The notes: a model not told the origin generated them from the sequence alone. A DNA stretch of 10,460 nucleotides from JAQTTT01 sp964565435 (GCA_964565435.1 CAZMEY010000027.1:1-10460); one strand, 5' to 3'; shown: positions 1 through 6,653, counted from the stretch's first letter. A program made the numbers and translations.

Positions 1-969
1 TTCATCAAAGTGCCACAACCCGACAGTGCTACCATAGAGTGAGCCGTGATTATTATTGCCAGAGTAATCCTTGACATTCGCGCTTTCCTCGCTGAAGTGG
101 TATGATGCAACCAATCCAGTGGTGTTATAAGTTTCTGGATTAACATTTATTTGGTAATAGTTTAATTCATTGCCTAAATTATTTATTGCAATATTTTTCC
201 TGTACTTAAAATCATTGTCAAGCCATGCAAAACTTAGTGGGAAATATAATCCTTCAATATTAATGCTGGCAATATTAATTGTTGTAGACTTCCAAGTGGA
301 ATTGAGTGTGCCATTTCCAACCATGCATTTGAACTCCCAATCCCCTACAGCTTTAGGGGCAATGCCTAGCAAGAAATCCTCATTGTCATGGTTGCCCAAA
401 ACTTTTCCAGCAATATTTAATTCATTATTGAGCCATAATTCATAATAATATTCTGATACAACTGATGAATTGGAAACTGATGCTTGGCAATATCCTTTCA
501 AGTGGGTTGAATTAAAATTCGCGCTTGCCAAATTAACCCTTGGAAGAGAATTGTCCAAGAATCCTGCAAATATTGTATTGAATCTTGCAAAGCTCGTGAA
601 TGAAGCTTCCTTATCCTGATTATAAAATATTTTTATTGACAAATCAACGCCTGCCGCTTGCTGAGGATAAGGTATCTCCAATGCTTCCCCTGGCAAAATA
701 TTTTCTGTTAAAGAATAATTAATAGCTTCATTGTTGACAAAAATAACCAGTTTGGTAATTATTGACAACCCGTCATTTATTACAATTGTTTTATTGCCTG
801 AAACACTTACAAATTTAAGATTGGAATTGTCATACAATTGCCCGCTTGTGTCAGTTGCACCTTCAATTTCAGAAAACTTGGCTGACAAAAAAAGATATAC
901 TCCTGCACTGGAAAACAAAGTGATTAATACAAGAAGTATTATGCTAATAACTGGAGTAATTGATTTCAT
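1..969 (-). CDS. Pilin-like secreted surface protein with Ig-like, DUF2341 and LamG modules (partial)
   Basis: The frame is open from an ATG at 969-967 to the left edge of the window (323 codons), so the C-terminus is missing. Residues 1-30 (MKSITPVISIILLVLITLFS onward) match the archaeal type IV pilin N-terminal pattern (compare VSPVIGxILL of haloarchaeal pilins): a short charged start, then a hydrophobic helix that would anchor or assemble the protein. After a stalk to about residue 140 comes an Ig-like module with a Cys pair (Cys161 in LKGYC, Cys215 in WEFKC). A DUF2341-like segment follows (FKYRKNI near 254-260), then the start of a LamG/concanavalin-like domain (GLVASYHF near 285-292, DYSGNNNHGSLYG near 301-313). 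It is probably extracellular and binds carbohydrate or protein; the ligand is unknown. The N-terminus is paralogous to the RCC1 protein starting at 3952. The domain calls are pattern matches by eye. Confidence 0.8.
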   Translation of the reverse strand, partial: MKSITPVISIILLVLITLFSSAGVYLFLSAKFSEIEGATDTSGQLYDNSNLKFVSVSGNKTIVINDGLSIITKLVIFVNNEAINYSLTENILPGEALEIPYPQQAAGVDLSIKIFYNQDKEASFTSFARFNTIFAGFLDNSLPRVNLASANFNSTHLKGYCQASVSNSSVVSEYYYELWLNNELNIAGKVLGNHDNEDFLLGIAPKAVGDWEFKCMVGNGTLNSTWKSTTINIASINIEGLYFPLSFAWLDNDFKYRKNIAINNLGNELNYYQINVNPETYNTTGLVASYHFSEESANVKDYSGNNNHGSLYGSTVGLWHFDE

Positions 970-991
970 CTGCAAAGTAAAAAAATTGCTC

Positions 992-1007
992 AACTATTAA
1001 AAATATT
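992..1007 (-). promoter_or_regulatory. Possible TATA box of the pilin-like gene at 969
   Basis: On the minus strand this stretch reads AATATTTTTAATAG. It lies about 30 bases upstream of the ATG at 969 and overlaps the stop codon of the methyltransferase gene. The distance fits an archaeal TATA box with a leader of only a few bases. No Shine-Dalgarno sequence is evident before the ATG. In such an AT-rich genome the match is weak evidence. Confidence 0.35.
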
Positions 1008-1557
1008 ATTCTTTGGAGAATTTTACGCAATAAAGTGTTTCAAAATCCAGCTTTAACTCTTCCAAAATCCTGTAATCATAGCCATAAATCCTTGCATTGT
1101 TGAATATTTCAAAAGGGTCGCTTAGGCTTGAGCAAATCATTAAAACAACCCCCATAGGATTCAAATAACTTGTTGCTTGGCGCAAAAACTCAATGCTTGC
1201 CTCATTGCCTTTAATGCCCCCAATCAAGTCATAATCTTTTATGGCAGTTGCGTGCTCCTCTTCAGGCAAGTAAGGTGGATTAAAAATTATTAGGTCAAAT
1301 TTTTCATTGACTTCAACAAATAGGTTACTGTACTTGAAAACAATATCATTCAATCCCGCTTTTTTAGCATTCTTCTTGGCAAGCTTGACAGCTTCAAGAT
1401 TCTTGTCAACACCCATAACACTTGCAGCCCCTGCTGCCTTGGCAGATATTGCCAAAATGCCTGAACCGGTTCCCATATCAAGCGCTTTTTTTCCTTTGGA
1501 GTTTTTTTCAACCCATTTTTTCAATAAATAAGAATCCTCCCTCGGCTCGTAAACCAT
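1006..1557 (-). CDS. Mtq2/HemK-type class I methyltransferase (probable release factor glutamine methyltransferase)
   Basis: A 183-residue SAM-dependent methyltransferase. It opens with YEPREDSYLL (3-12), typical of the archaeal/eukaryotic Mtq2 branch. The SAM-binding motif DMGTGSG is at 27-33, the acidic motif VDK at 50-52, and the NPPY motif at 93-96. NPPY is the signature of enzymes methylating the side-chain amide of Gln or Asn. By family, the expected reaction is methylation of the GGQ glutamine of release factor aRF1, usually with the small zinc protein Trm112 as partner; no Trm112 gene is visible here. The protein lacks the N-terminal helical domain of bacterial PrmC, as Mtq2 proteins do. 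The ATG at 1557 gives the expected N-terminus. It is divergent from the gene at 1594 with only 36 bases between. A related enzyme with another substrate cannot be excluded. Confidence 0.85.
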   Translation of the reverse strand: MVYEPREDSYLLKKWVEKNSKGKKALDMGTGSGILAISAKAAGAASVMGVDKNLEAVKLAKKNAKKAGLNDIVFKYSNLFVEVNEKFDLIIFNPPYLPEEEHATAIKDYDLIGGIKGNEASIEFLRQATSYLNPMGVVLMICSSLSDPFEIFNNARIYGYDYRILEELKLDFETLYCVKFSKE

Positions 1558-1593
1558 AAAGCAATTAAATAAGCAGGTAATTATTAAAACTTT

Positions 1594-1884
1594 ATGCTAA
1601 GATTAATATTAATCCCCATTGCCTATATCATTGGCAGGATAATCTCGTCAATAACAAAAGAAGAATTATTGATTAGAAAGAATTGGCTGAAAAACTGGAT
1701 CTATTCATTATTCCTGATAATTCCTGCAATACTTTTGGGAGACAATGAGGCAATACTAACTATTGGCATAATAAATTACATTAAATCCTCTTATGACTTA
1801 ATATATAAAACTCCAATGAAATCAATAATCCTATGGAATATAATATTTATCCTATTAAGCATAATAATAGTGGTTGATTGGTGA
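1594..1884 (+). CDS. Small integral membrane protein, function unknown
   Basis: A 96-residue, very hydrophobic protein that I do not recognise. Hydrophobic segments lie near residues 2-19, 36-62 (perhaps two passes with a polar DNE break at 50-52) and 76-94, so three or four membrane passes are likely. Between the first two is a charged stretch (KEELLIRKNWLKNW, about 22-35) that would face one side of the membrane. The gene is followed 7 bases after its stop by the DUF167 gene, whose Shine-Dalgarno sequence overlaps this stop codon, so the two are likely co-transcribed and perhaps translationally coupled. Codon use looks like that of its neighbours. No catalytic motif is visible. Confidence 0.65.
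   Translation: MLRLILIPIAYIIGRIISSITKEELLIRKNWLKNWIYSLFLIIPAILLGDNEAILTIGIINYIKSSYDLIYKTPMKSIILWNIIFILLSIIIVVDW
1880..1884 (+). promoter_or_regulatory. Shine-Dalgarno sequence supporting a TTG start
   Basis: GGTGA, matching the anti-SD end of archaeal 16S rRNA, lies 7 bases before the TTG at 1892 and includes the TGA stop of the upstream gene. It is the main support for using the TTG codon as the DUF167 start. Confidence 0.6.
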
Positions 1885-1891
1885 ATAACTT

Positions 1892-2098
1892 TTGAAAATA
1901 AACACCATTATTAAAGCTGGAGCAGAGAAGCAGCAAATATCCTTTGAAGATGGCGCTTACAAGATAAGCCTCAAAAATGAGCCTGTTAATAATAAAGCTA
2001 ACACTGAATTGATTAAATTGTTGGAAAAATATTTTGGTAAAAAAGTTTTGAAAATAATGGGCTCTAAATCAAAAAAAAAACTAATAGAATTGGAATGA
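1892..2098 (+). CDS. DUF167 / UPF0235 (YggU-like) protein
   Basis: A 68-residue protein of the DUF167 family, found in all three domains and without a settled biochemical function. The family core is clear: EPVNNKANTELIKLL (residues 30-44, matching the usual aPv.GKAN..li..L) and GSKSKKKLIEL (57-67, matching the usual G..SR.K.v.i). It is at the short end of the family, with little beyond the core. The start is a TTG preceded by GGTGA at 1880-1884; no in-frame ATG or GTG lies nearby upstream. A run of ten A at 2071-2080 encodes the lysines near the C-terminus and is a possible slippage or assembly-error site. The stop lies 3 bases from the convergent stop of the RCC1 gene. Confidence 0.8.
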   Translation: MKINTIIKAGAEKQQISFEDGAYKISLKNEPVNNKANTELIKLLEKYFGKKVLKIMGSKSKKKLIELE

Positions 2099-2101
2099 TT
2101 C

Positions 2102-3952
2102 TTAAATGCTTGCGGTTTTTGGCAGCGAGCTTGCTGTTGCGTTCATTGCAATGCATTCAAAAGTCACTGCGTCTTCTGATGAATAATAGCTGCTTGGAAG
2201 CATGCTGATAAAAGTGTCTTTGTTCCAATAGTAAGAGTTGTTGATGAAATTGTAATTGCCGCTGACAAAGACAGGGGAGTAAGTGCCTGAAGGCTCACTA
2301 TATTCTTGCCCATTCCCTAATTGTCCGCTGCTGCCATAGCCCCAGCATATTGCTGAACTGTTTGTTAATATTCCGCAAGTGAATCCTCTACCCGGATTTA
2401 TAGTGCTGAAATTATAATTATTATCAAAAACAAAAACAGGAGTATTAGAATTATCTCCTCCTAATGCACCCCATTCTTCTCCATTTCCCCAGCAAACAGC
2501 AGAGCCATTATTAAGTATGCCGCAAGAAAAAGTATCCCCAGAATTAATTATAATAAATTCATAATTTCCGCTAACAAAAATAGGGACGCTACTATATCCT
2601 GTATTGCTTCCATTACCTAATCTTCCGTCAGCATTATAACCCCAGCAAACTGCTGAGCCATTGGCTAAAACGCCGCAAACATGCTGCATGCTCGTGCTTA
2701 ATGATTTAAAAATATAATTTCCGCTCACGAAAACAGGTTCACTGCTTGAAGAAGTTTGCCCATTTCCAAGAGTTCCATATTCATTATTTCCCCAGCATAA
2801 TGCTGATCCATTGATTAATATTCCGCAAGAATAGCTGCTTCTTAAACTTATTTTTGAAAAAGTATAACCTCCGCTTACAAAACTAGGAACTGTTTCAGTT
2901 TCAGGAGTTGATCCACCACCTAATTGTCCATTCCCTCCATATCCCCAGCAAACTGCTGAGCCATTAGTTAACAATCCGCAAGTGTGCCCTCCTCCTGCCA
3001 CATAATCGCTTGATGCTTGGATTGATGAAAAATTATAGTTTCCGCTGACAAAAACAGGTATTTTAGATGCAGTAACTCCTCCATTTCCTAATTCTCCAAG
3101 ACTATTCGAACCCCAGCATAATCCTGACTCATTGGTTAAAACTCCGCAAGTATGATATCCTCCTGCGCTTATTGATTTAAATGAATAATCTCCAGTAACA
3201 AAGATAGGACTATAAGCATAGGATATTCCTTCATCAATAGAGCTATATTGCTCATTGCCTAACTGTCCGTTAATTCCATTGCCCCAGCACATTGCGCTTC
3301 CATTTTCAAGAATCATGCAAGAATGATATAAACCCATATTTTCAAAACTTTGAGCAAATTTTGAATTAGACAAATTGCTTATTCCATTAATTTTCCAAGT
3401 GTAATTATACATAATTAAATCATTTGAATTATCACTTGTTGCGTTGCAATAGCCTTCCAATCCATAGCTTTTTTGAATTATTGATGCGCTATTTACCCTT
3501 AAAAATTCTAATAATGATTCTTCTTCAATAGTTTCTACAAAACCTGAATTTGCAGTGTTCACGCTTGCAGGGCTAACCTCTTTTTCAGTCTTGCCTTTAT
3601 TATATATTAATTTAATCTCTAAATCTTGTCCAATCAATTGTGAAGTGTAATTAATCTCTCTGATTTCTCCTGGCTGTATTGGAGTGTCAAGAGTGTAATT
3701 GAGTGTTTCGCCATTGATTAATATAATCATCTCTGTGACTGGGGATGTGCCGTCATTTCTTACCAATGCTTGGCTGCCTGTAATGCTTACAAGATTTAGC
3801 CTTGAATTGTCAGTATAAGGAGAATCATCTATTGCTCCCGAGCTTTGCAAATCATTAACACTTGTGGTGATGAAAAAGTATGCCCCAATGCTTGCAACAA
3901 TGGTGAGCATTATTAATAATATTACACTAACTATTGGAGTTATTGATTTCAC
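2102..3952 (-). CDS. Pilin-like surface protein with a seven-repeat RCC1 beta-propeller
   Basis: A 616-residue secreted protein. Residues 1-30 (MKSITPIVSVILLIMLTIVA onward) are an archaeal type IV pilin-like N-terminus, nearly the same as in the gene ending at 969. A stalk (about 45-150) and the first part of an Ig-like module (Cys169 in LEGYC) follow. Residues about 204-570 are seven RCC1-type repeats, each with a xCWGxxxxGxLG core; the Trp residues are at 223, 280, 336, 387, 437, 488 and 537. This count fits one complete seven-bladed propeller. Residues 575-605 (DAVTFECIAMNAT, Cys600) resemble the second half of the Ig-like module. The start is GTG at 3952: the paralogue has ATG at the same place and an in-frame stop lies just upstream. 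Bacterial secreted RCC1-like proteins share the Cys-x9-CWG repeat. The role is probably adhesion or binding outside the cell; the ligand is unknown. This is not a Ran exchange factor. Confidence 0.88.
   Translation of the reverse strand: MKSITPIVSVILLIMLTIVASIGAYFFITTSVNDLQSSGAIDDSPYTDNSRLNLVSITGSQALVRNDGTSPVTEMIILINGETLNYTLDTPIQPGEIREINYTSQLIGQDLEIKLIYNKGKTEKEVSPASVNTANSGFVETIEEESLLEFLRVNSASIIQKSYGLEGYCNATSDNSNDLIMYNYTWKINGISNLSNSKFAQSFENMGLYHSCMILENGSAMCWGNGINGQLGNEQYSSIDEGISYAYSPIFVTGDYSFKSISAGGYHTCGVLTNESGLCWGSNSLGELGNGGVTASKIPVFVSGNYNFSSIQASSDYVAGGGHTCGLLTNGSAVCWGYGGNGQLGGGSTPETETVPSFVSGGYTFSKISLRSSYSCGILINGSALCWGNNEYGTLGNGQTSSSSEPVFVSGNYIFKSLSTSMQHVCGVLANGSAVCWGYNADGRLGNGSNTGYSSVPIFVSGNYEFIIINSGDTFSCGILNNGSAVCWGNGEEWGALGGDNSNTPVFVFDNNYNFSTINPGRGFTCGILTNSSAICWGYGSSGQLGNGQEYSEPSGTYSPVFVSGNYNFINNSYYWNKDTFISMLPSSYYSSEDAVTFECIAMNATASSLPKTASI
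2243..3343 (-). repeat. Seven tandem RCC1 repeats (coding)
   Basis: Seven diverged in-frame repeats of about 49-57 codons each. Every unit holds Cys-x9-Cys-Trp-Gly, then G-x-L-G, then a linker ending in FVSGNYxF or similar. At DNA level the plus strand repeats variants of CCGCTGACAAAAACAGG and CCCCAGCA. The third and later linkers are more uniform than the first. The divergence suggests old duplication and not a recent tandem expansion. Confidence 0.88.
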
Positions 3953-3960
3953 AGAGTTAA

Positions 3961-3983
3961 TTTATTAAATTGATAACTTAAAT
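3961..3983. promoter_or_regulatory. Divergent promoter region between the RCC1 and methylthiotransferase genes
   Basis: Only 40 bases separate the GTG at 3952 (minus) and the ATG at 3993 (plus). TTTATTAAAT at 3961-3970 is centred about 27 bases before the ATG at 3993, as expected for a leaderless transcript. On the other strand, AAATATTTAA near 3977-3986 is about 30 bases before the GTG. Neither start has a clear Shine-Dalgarno sequence. The two TATA-like sites are so close that the promoters probably compete. Confidence 0.4.
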
Positions 3984-3992
3984 ATTTATCTT

Positions 3993-5162
3993 ATGAATTT
4001 TTTCATAAAGACTTATGGGTGCTCGCACAACAAGGCTGATTCATTGTTTATGGCGCAATTATTGAAGCTGAATGGATTTATTGAAAGCCACAATGATAAA
4101 GATGCTGACTTGATAATATTGAACACTTGCACTGTCAAGACTCCGACTGAGCATAGAATCATGAGGTACTTATTTGACCATAAGGGCAAGAAAATCATAA
4201 TTGCTGGCTGCATGACTGCAACGCATAAAGATAAGCTGAAAAATTACTCCTTGATTGGTTGCAATAATTTATTAGATATTGTTAAGATTGCCAAGGGAGA
4301 GATTAAAGAATCCCTTGGGGAAAATGATTGGCTGGCTGATTTGCTGCCAATGGCAAAAAATGAAGTAATTGAAATCATTCCCATCAGCAAAGGGTGCCTA
4401 GGCAATTGCTCTTATTGCGCAACCAAGTTTGCAAGGGGCAGGCTTAAATCCCAGCCAATTGGCAAAATAATTGCTTATATAAAAAGCGCATTAAAATCGG
4501 GCAAAAAAGAGTTCTGGCTAAGTTCTGAGGATACTGGTTGCTACGGCTTGGATATTGGCTCATCATTGCCAAACCTGCTTAAAGAGATAACCAAAATAGA
4601 TGGCTTTTTCAAAATGCGCCTAGGAATGATTAATCCCAAATACGCGCTAATATATGGGAAAGAATTAGCTGAAATATTAAATAGCGAGAAATTTTTCAAA
4701 TTCATTCACTTGCCTGTGCAGTCAGGAAGCGACAAAGTATTGAAAGCAATGAATAGGCAATATTTAAAGAAAGATTTTATTGAAGCTGTAAAATATTTTA
4801 GGAAAAGGGTTAAAGGAGTGACAATAGCTACTGACATAATTGTGGGCTTTCCTAATGAGTCAAAAAAAGATTTTCTTGAAACCTTTGAATTAATTGATGA
4901 ATTAAATCCGGAGGTAGTGAATATTAGCAAGTATTGGGACAGACCTTTGACAGCTTCAAGCAAGATGGAAGGCAAGGTGTCTTTGAATGAAAAAAAGGCA
5001 AGGGCTGTAAAGCTTATGAGTTTACATAAAAAGCAAATAAAAGAGAGAAGGGGCAAAATAATGGGCTGGGCTTTGGCTGATGAGAAAGGCTTTGCAAGGA
5101 CGGATAATTATACTAAAATGAGTGCTAATAAGAAAATTGGCGAATATTTCAAAATTGCTTGA
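3993..5162 (+). CDS. Archaeal MiaB-family tRNA methylthiotransferase (e-MtaB / CDKAL1 type)
   Basis: A 389-residue radical-SAM enzyme. The N-terminal UPF0004 domain carries the three ligands of the auxiliary Fe-S cluster: Cys10 (TYGC), Cys46 (NTCTV) and Cys73 (AGC). The radical-SAM CxxxCxxC motif is Cys135, Cys139 and Cys142 (KGCLGNCSYC), followed by the expected core motifs (LSSEDTGCYG near 177-185, HLPVQSGS near 239-246, TDIIVGFPNE near 280-289). By family, archaeal members convert t6A at position 37 of ANN-decoding tRNAs to ms2t6A. The C-terminal TRAM domain is short: after FARTDNYTKM it ends at GEYFKIA, so the last strands of a usual TRAM appear to be missing. The substrate, t6A, is made by the KEOPS complex, whose subunit Pcc1 is encoded at 8395-8643. 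The ATG at 3993 gives the usual FIKTYGCSHN beginning and is probably leaderless. Confidence 0.92.
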   Translation: MNFFIKTYGCSHNKADSLFMAQLLKLNGFIESHNDKDADLIILNTCTVKTPTEHRIMRYLFDHKGKKIIIAGCMTATHKDKLKNYSLIGCNNLLDIVKIAKGEIKESLGENDWLADLLPMAKNEVIEIIPISKGCLGNCSYCATKFARGRLKSQPIGKIIAYIKSALKSGKKEFWLSSEDTGCYGLDIGSSLPNLLKEITKIDGFFKMRLGMINPKYALIYGKELAEILNSEKFFKFIHLPVQSGSDKVLKAMNRQYLKKDFIEAVKYFRKRVKGVTIATDIIVGFPNESKKDFLETFELIDELNPEVVNISKYWDRPLTASSKMEGKVSLNEKKARAVKLMSLHKKQIKERRGKIMGWALADEKGFARTDNYTKMSANKKIGEYFKIA

Positions 5163-5171
5163 TTGGGAAAA

Positions 5172-5184
5172 AGATTAATAAAAC
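5172..5184 (+). promoter_or_regulatory. Possible TATA box of the AAA+ ATPase gene
   Basis: AGATTAATAAAAC lies about 28 bases before the ATG at 5206 within the 43-base gap after the methylthiotransferase gene. It could start a leaderless transcript. Read-through from the upstream gene is equally possible. Confidence 0.3.
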
Positions 5185-5205
5185 CTTGATATATTAATTA
5201 TAGGT

Positions 5206-5880
5206 ATGCAAGATAATCCCTTTTTATTTATCACTCCTAGGGAGAAAAGCGATGAATTAATCGGCAGGTTTGATTTTTATGAAAAGATTAAGAAAACAGT
5301 TCTTGAAAGCCTTGACGAGCATGCAATAATTACAATTAATGGGGATTTTGGAATGGGCAAGTCCTTGTTTGTTGAAAAAGTTTTAGCCGAGCTTTCAAAT
5401 AAAAAGATGCTTAAGCTTATTACTCTTGATTTCAGCCTTAACACTTTGAATGATTTAAGGAATATCCCATCAGAGAAAGCAGCAGGCAAGCAGATAATAG
5501 TGATAATTGACAGGTTTGAACTATTGCTTTCATTGTCAAATAATTTACAGGAAAAGATTGTGCAATTAATGAATGATTTATGCAAGGCAAAAATCACTTT
5601 AATAATCACTTCAAGCGATGATTTGCTAAAAAAAATGGCCAAAATGGATGCTGGATTAAAGAAATATTTCAAGGTATTGGAGGTTCCTCCAATAAGCTTT
5701 GACGAAGCCAAGAAGCTTGCAATACAAAGGCTTGATGAGGCGCGAAGCAAAGGCAAAGGCTCATTGGCTCCTTTCACTGAAGATGAGGTAAGAAAGGTTT
5801 ACAATAATTCCAAAGGCAACCCTAGATTAATATTGATGCTTTTGGCATCCCTTTATGAGGAGCATTCAAGGATAAAATGA
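5206..5880 (+). CDS. Small AAA+ ATPase of the Orc1/Cdc6- or ExeA-like type
   Basis: A 224-residue P-loop ATPase. After an N-terminal LIGRFDFYEKI box (18-28), typical of Orc1/Cdc6-like and STAND-like ATPases, the Walker A motif is GDFGMGKS (46-53). Walker B is IIVIIDRFE (97-105, Asp102), a sensor-1-like Thr/Ser pair is in LIITSS (132-137), and a sensor-2-like Arg207 is in SKGNPRLIL. The sequence ends after the helical lid. There is no C-terminal winged helix, so it is too short for a replication initiator (about 400 residues). No membrane segment is present. Its stop overlaps the start of the presenilin-like gene by 4 bases (ATGA at 5877-5880), so the two are surely co-translated in sequence. 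A joint role at the membrane is inference. Substrate and partners are unknown. Confidence 0.8.
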   Translation: MQDNPFLFITPREKSDELIGRFDFYEKIKKTVLESLDEHAIITINGDFGMGKSLFVEKVLAELSNKKMLKLITLDFSLNTLNDLRNIPSEKAAGKQIIVIIDRFELLLSLSNNLQEKIVQLMNDLCKAKITLIITSSDDLLKKMAKMDAGLKKYFKVLEVPPISFDEAKKLAIQRLDEARSKGKGSLAPFTEDEVRKVYNNSKGNPRLILMLLASLYEEHSRIK

Positions 5881-6653
5881 AGCATTCTGCAAAAATAACT
5901 GCATTATTAATGATCATATTCTTAATCCACCAATTCTTTGCGCTGTTTATAATATCAAGGAATATGCAAAGTTTAGGAGAGCCATATCCAGAAACGGAAT
6001 TAAGCTATTATGCAATACTTTTGCCAATATTCATAATAATATTTTCATTATTGTTCATTTTTTTGAGAAAATTCGGCTTAATAATAAAATATTGGCACTT
6101 GCTTGCGCTAATATTATGCACATTTTTAACGCTTTCAAGCATTGTTGAGCAATGGATTGCAATAATCTTAGCCATAATCATAATTGCGTTAAGAAAACTG
6201 CTCAAAAATGAGGTAATGGATAATTTATCAGAATTGCTTGTCTATCCTGCATTAGTACTTGTCCTTTTGCCATTGCTAAACACATTATCAGTGATTGTAT
6301 TATTGGCAATAATCTCCATTTATGATGTCTTGGCGGTTTATTACTCAAAGCACATGATAATTTTGGCAAAAACTCAGCTGAAATCAGGCATATTTTCTGG
6401 AATAAAAATATCAATGGGAAAAAATAATGCAATAATAGGGGGAGGGGACATTGCGTTTTCAATGCTTTTTGCCTGCTCAATATTTCGGGATTACGGATTT
6501 TTGGGGGCAATCTCCTCAATTGCTTTTTCATCCCTTGCGCTGCTTCTACTTTTAGCTCTTGCTGACAAGAAAAAGTTTTATCCTGCAATGCCTTTTATAA
6601 CAATTGGCTCAATCATTGGGTTTTCTTTAACTCTTTTAATAAATTTATTATGA
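5877..6653 (+). CDS. Presenilin-like intramembrane aspartyl protease (family A22)
   Basis: A 258-residue polytopic membrane protein with about nine hydrophobic segments (roughly 8-27, 43-63, 70-88, 91-107, 119-135, 136-157, 186-203, 206-229, 237-257), the number expected for presenilin/signal peptide peptidase proteins. The catalytic motifs are in the right helices: Tyr149-Asp150 (IYDVLAVYY) and Gly-Gly-Gly-Asp191 (IIGGGDIAFSM), followed by PAMP (236-239), which stands where the family has PAL. By family it cleaves peptide bonds inside the membrane, for example in signal-peptide remnants or single-pass proteins; the substrate is unknown. The ATG overlaps the AAA+ ATPase stop by 4 bases. The last 41 bases overlap the convergent ureohydrolase gene. 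The PAMP variant and the third Gly before the Asp are within what archaeal homologues show. Confidence 0.88.
   Translation: MKHSAKITALLMIIFLIHQFFALFIISRNMQSLGEPYPETELSYYAILLPIFIIIFSLLFIFLRKFGLIIKYWHLLALILCTFLTLSSIVEQWIAIILAIIIIALRKLLKNEVMDNLSELLVYPALVLVLLPLLNTLSVIVLLAIISIYDVLAVYYSKHMIILAKTQLKSGIFSGIKISMGKNNAIIGGGDIAFSMLFACSIFRDYGFLGAISSIAFSSLALLLLLALADKKKFYPAMPFITIGSIIGFSLTLLINLL
6613..6653. other. Convergent 41-base overlap of two coding regions
   Basis: The ends of the presenilin-like gene (plus, stop at 6651-6653) and the ureohydrolase gene (minus, stop at 6613-6615) share 41 bases. Both C-termini look natural: a last membrane helix ending INLL, and an amphipathic helix NLLKELKKTQ. No terminator sequence is possible between them, so the two transcripts must overlap. 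Confidence 0.85.

Noticed and set aside
170..1000. Two plus-strand open frames of about 90 codons (170-445 and 731-1000)
   Set aside because: Both are antisense to the partial pilin-like gene, which has a pilin N-terminus and recognisable Ig-like, DUF2341 and LamG motifs in one unbroken frame.
2243..3343. Repeated DNA in the RCC1 gene as a possible CRISPR array or satellite
   Set aside because: The repeats are diverged, in frame and encode regular RCC1 blades; no fixed repeat and spacer pattern exists.
2102..3952. The RCC1 protein as a chromatin or Ran-GTPase regulator
   Set aside because: The pilin-like N-terminus, paired Cys residues and sequons indicate an extracellular protein, and archaea lack Ran.
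4706..5056. A 116-codon open frame on the minus strand
   Set aside because: It is antisense to conserved parts of the methylthiotransferase gene and looks like a shadow of its codon use.
5277..5777. A 166-codon open frame on the minus strand
   Set aside because: It lies wholly antisense to the AAA+ ATPase gene, whose motifs are clear, and its translation is a Ser/Phe/Leu-rich string without any domain pattern.
5206..5880. The AAA+ ATPase as a replication initiator (Orc1/Cdc6) marking an origin
   Set aside because: It lacks the C-terminal winged-helix domain, and I see no origin-box repeats in the flanks.
6202..6588. A 128-codon open frame on the minus strand
   Set aside because: It is antisense to the presenilin-like gene, including the region encoding its catalytic motifs, and has no recognisable protein pattern.
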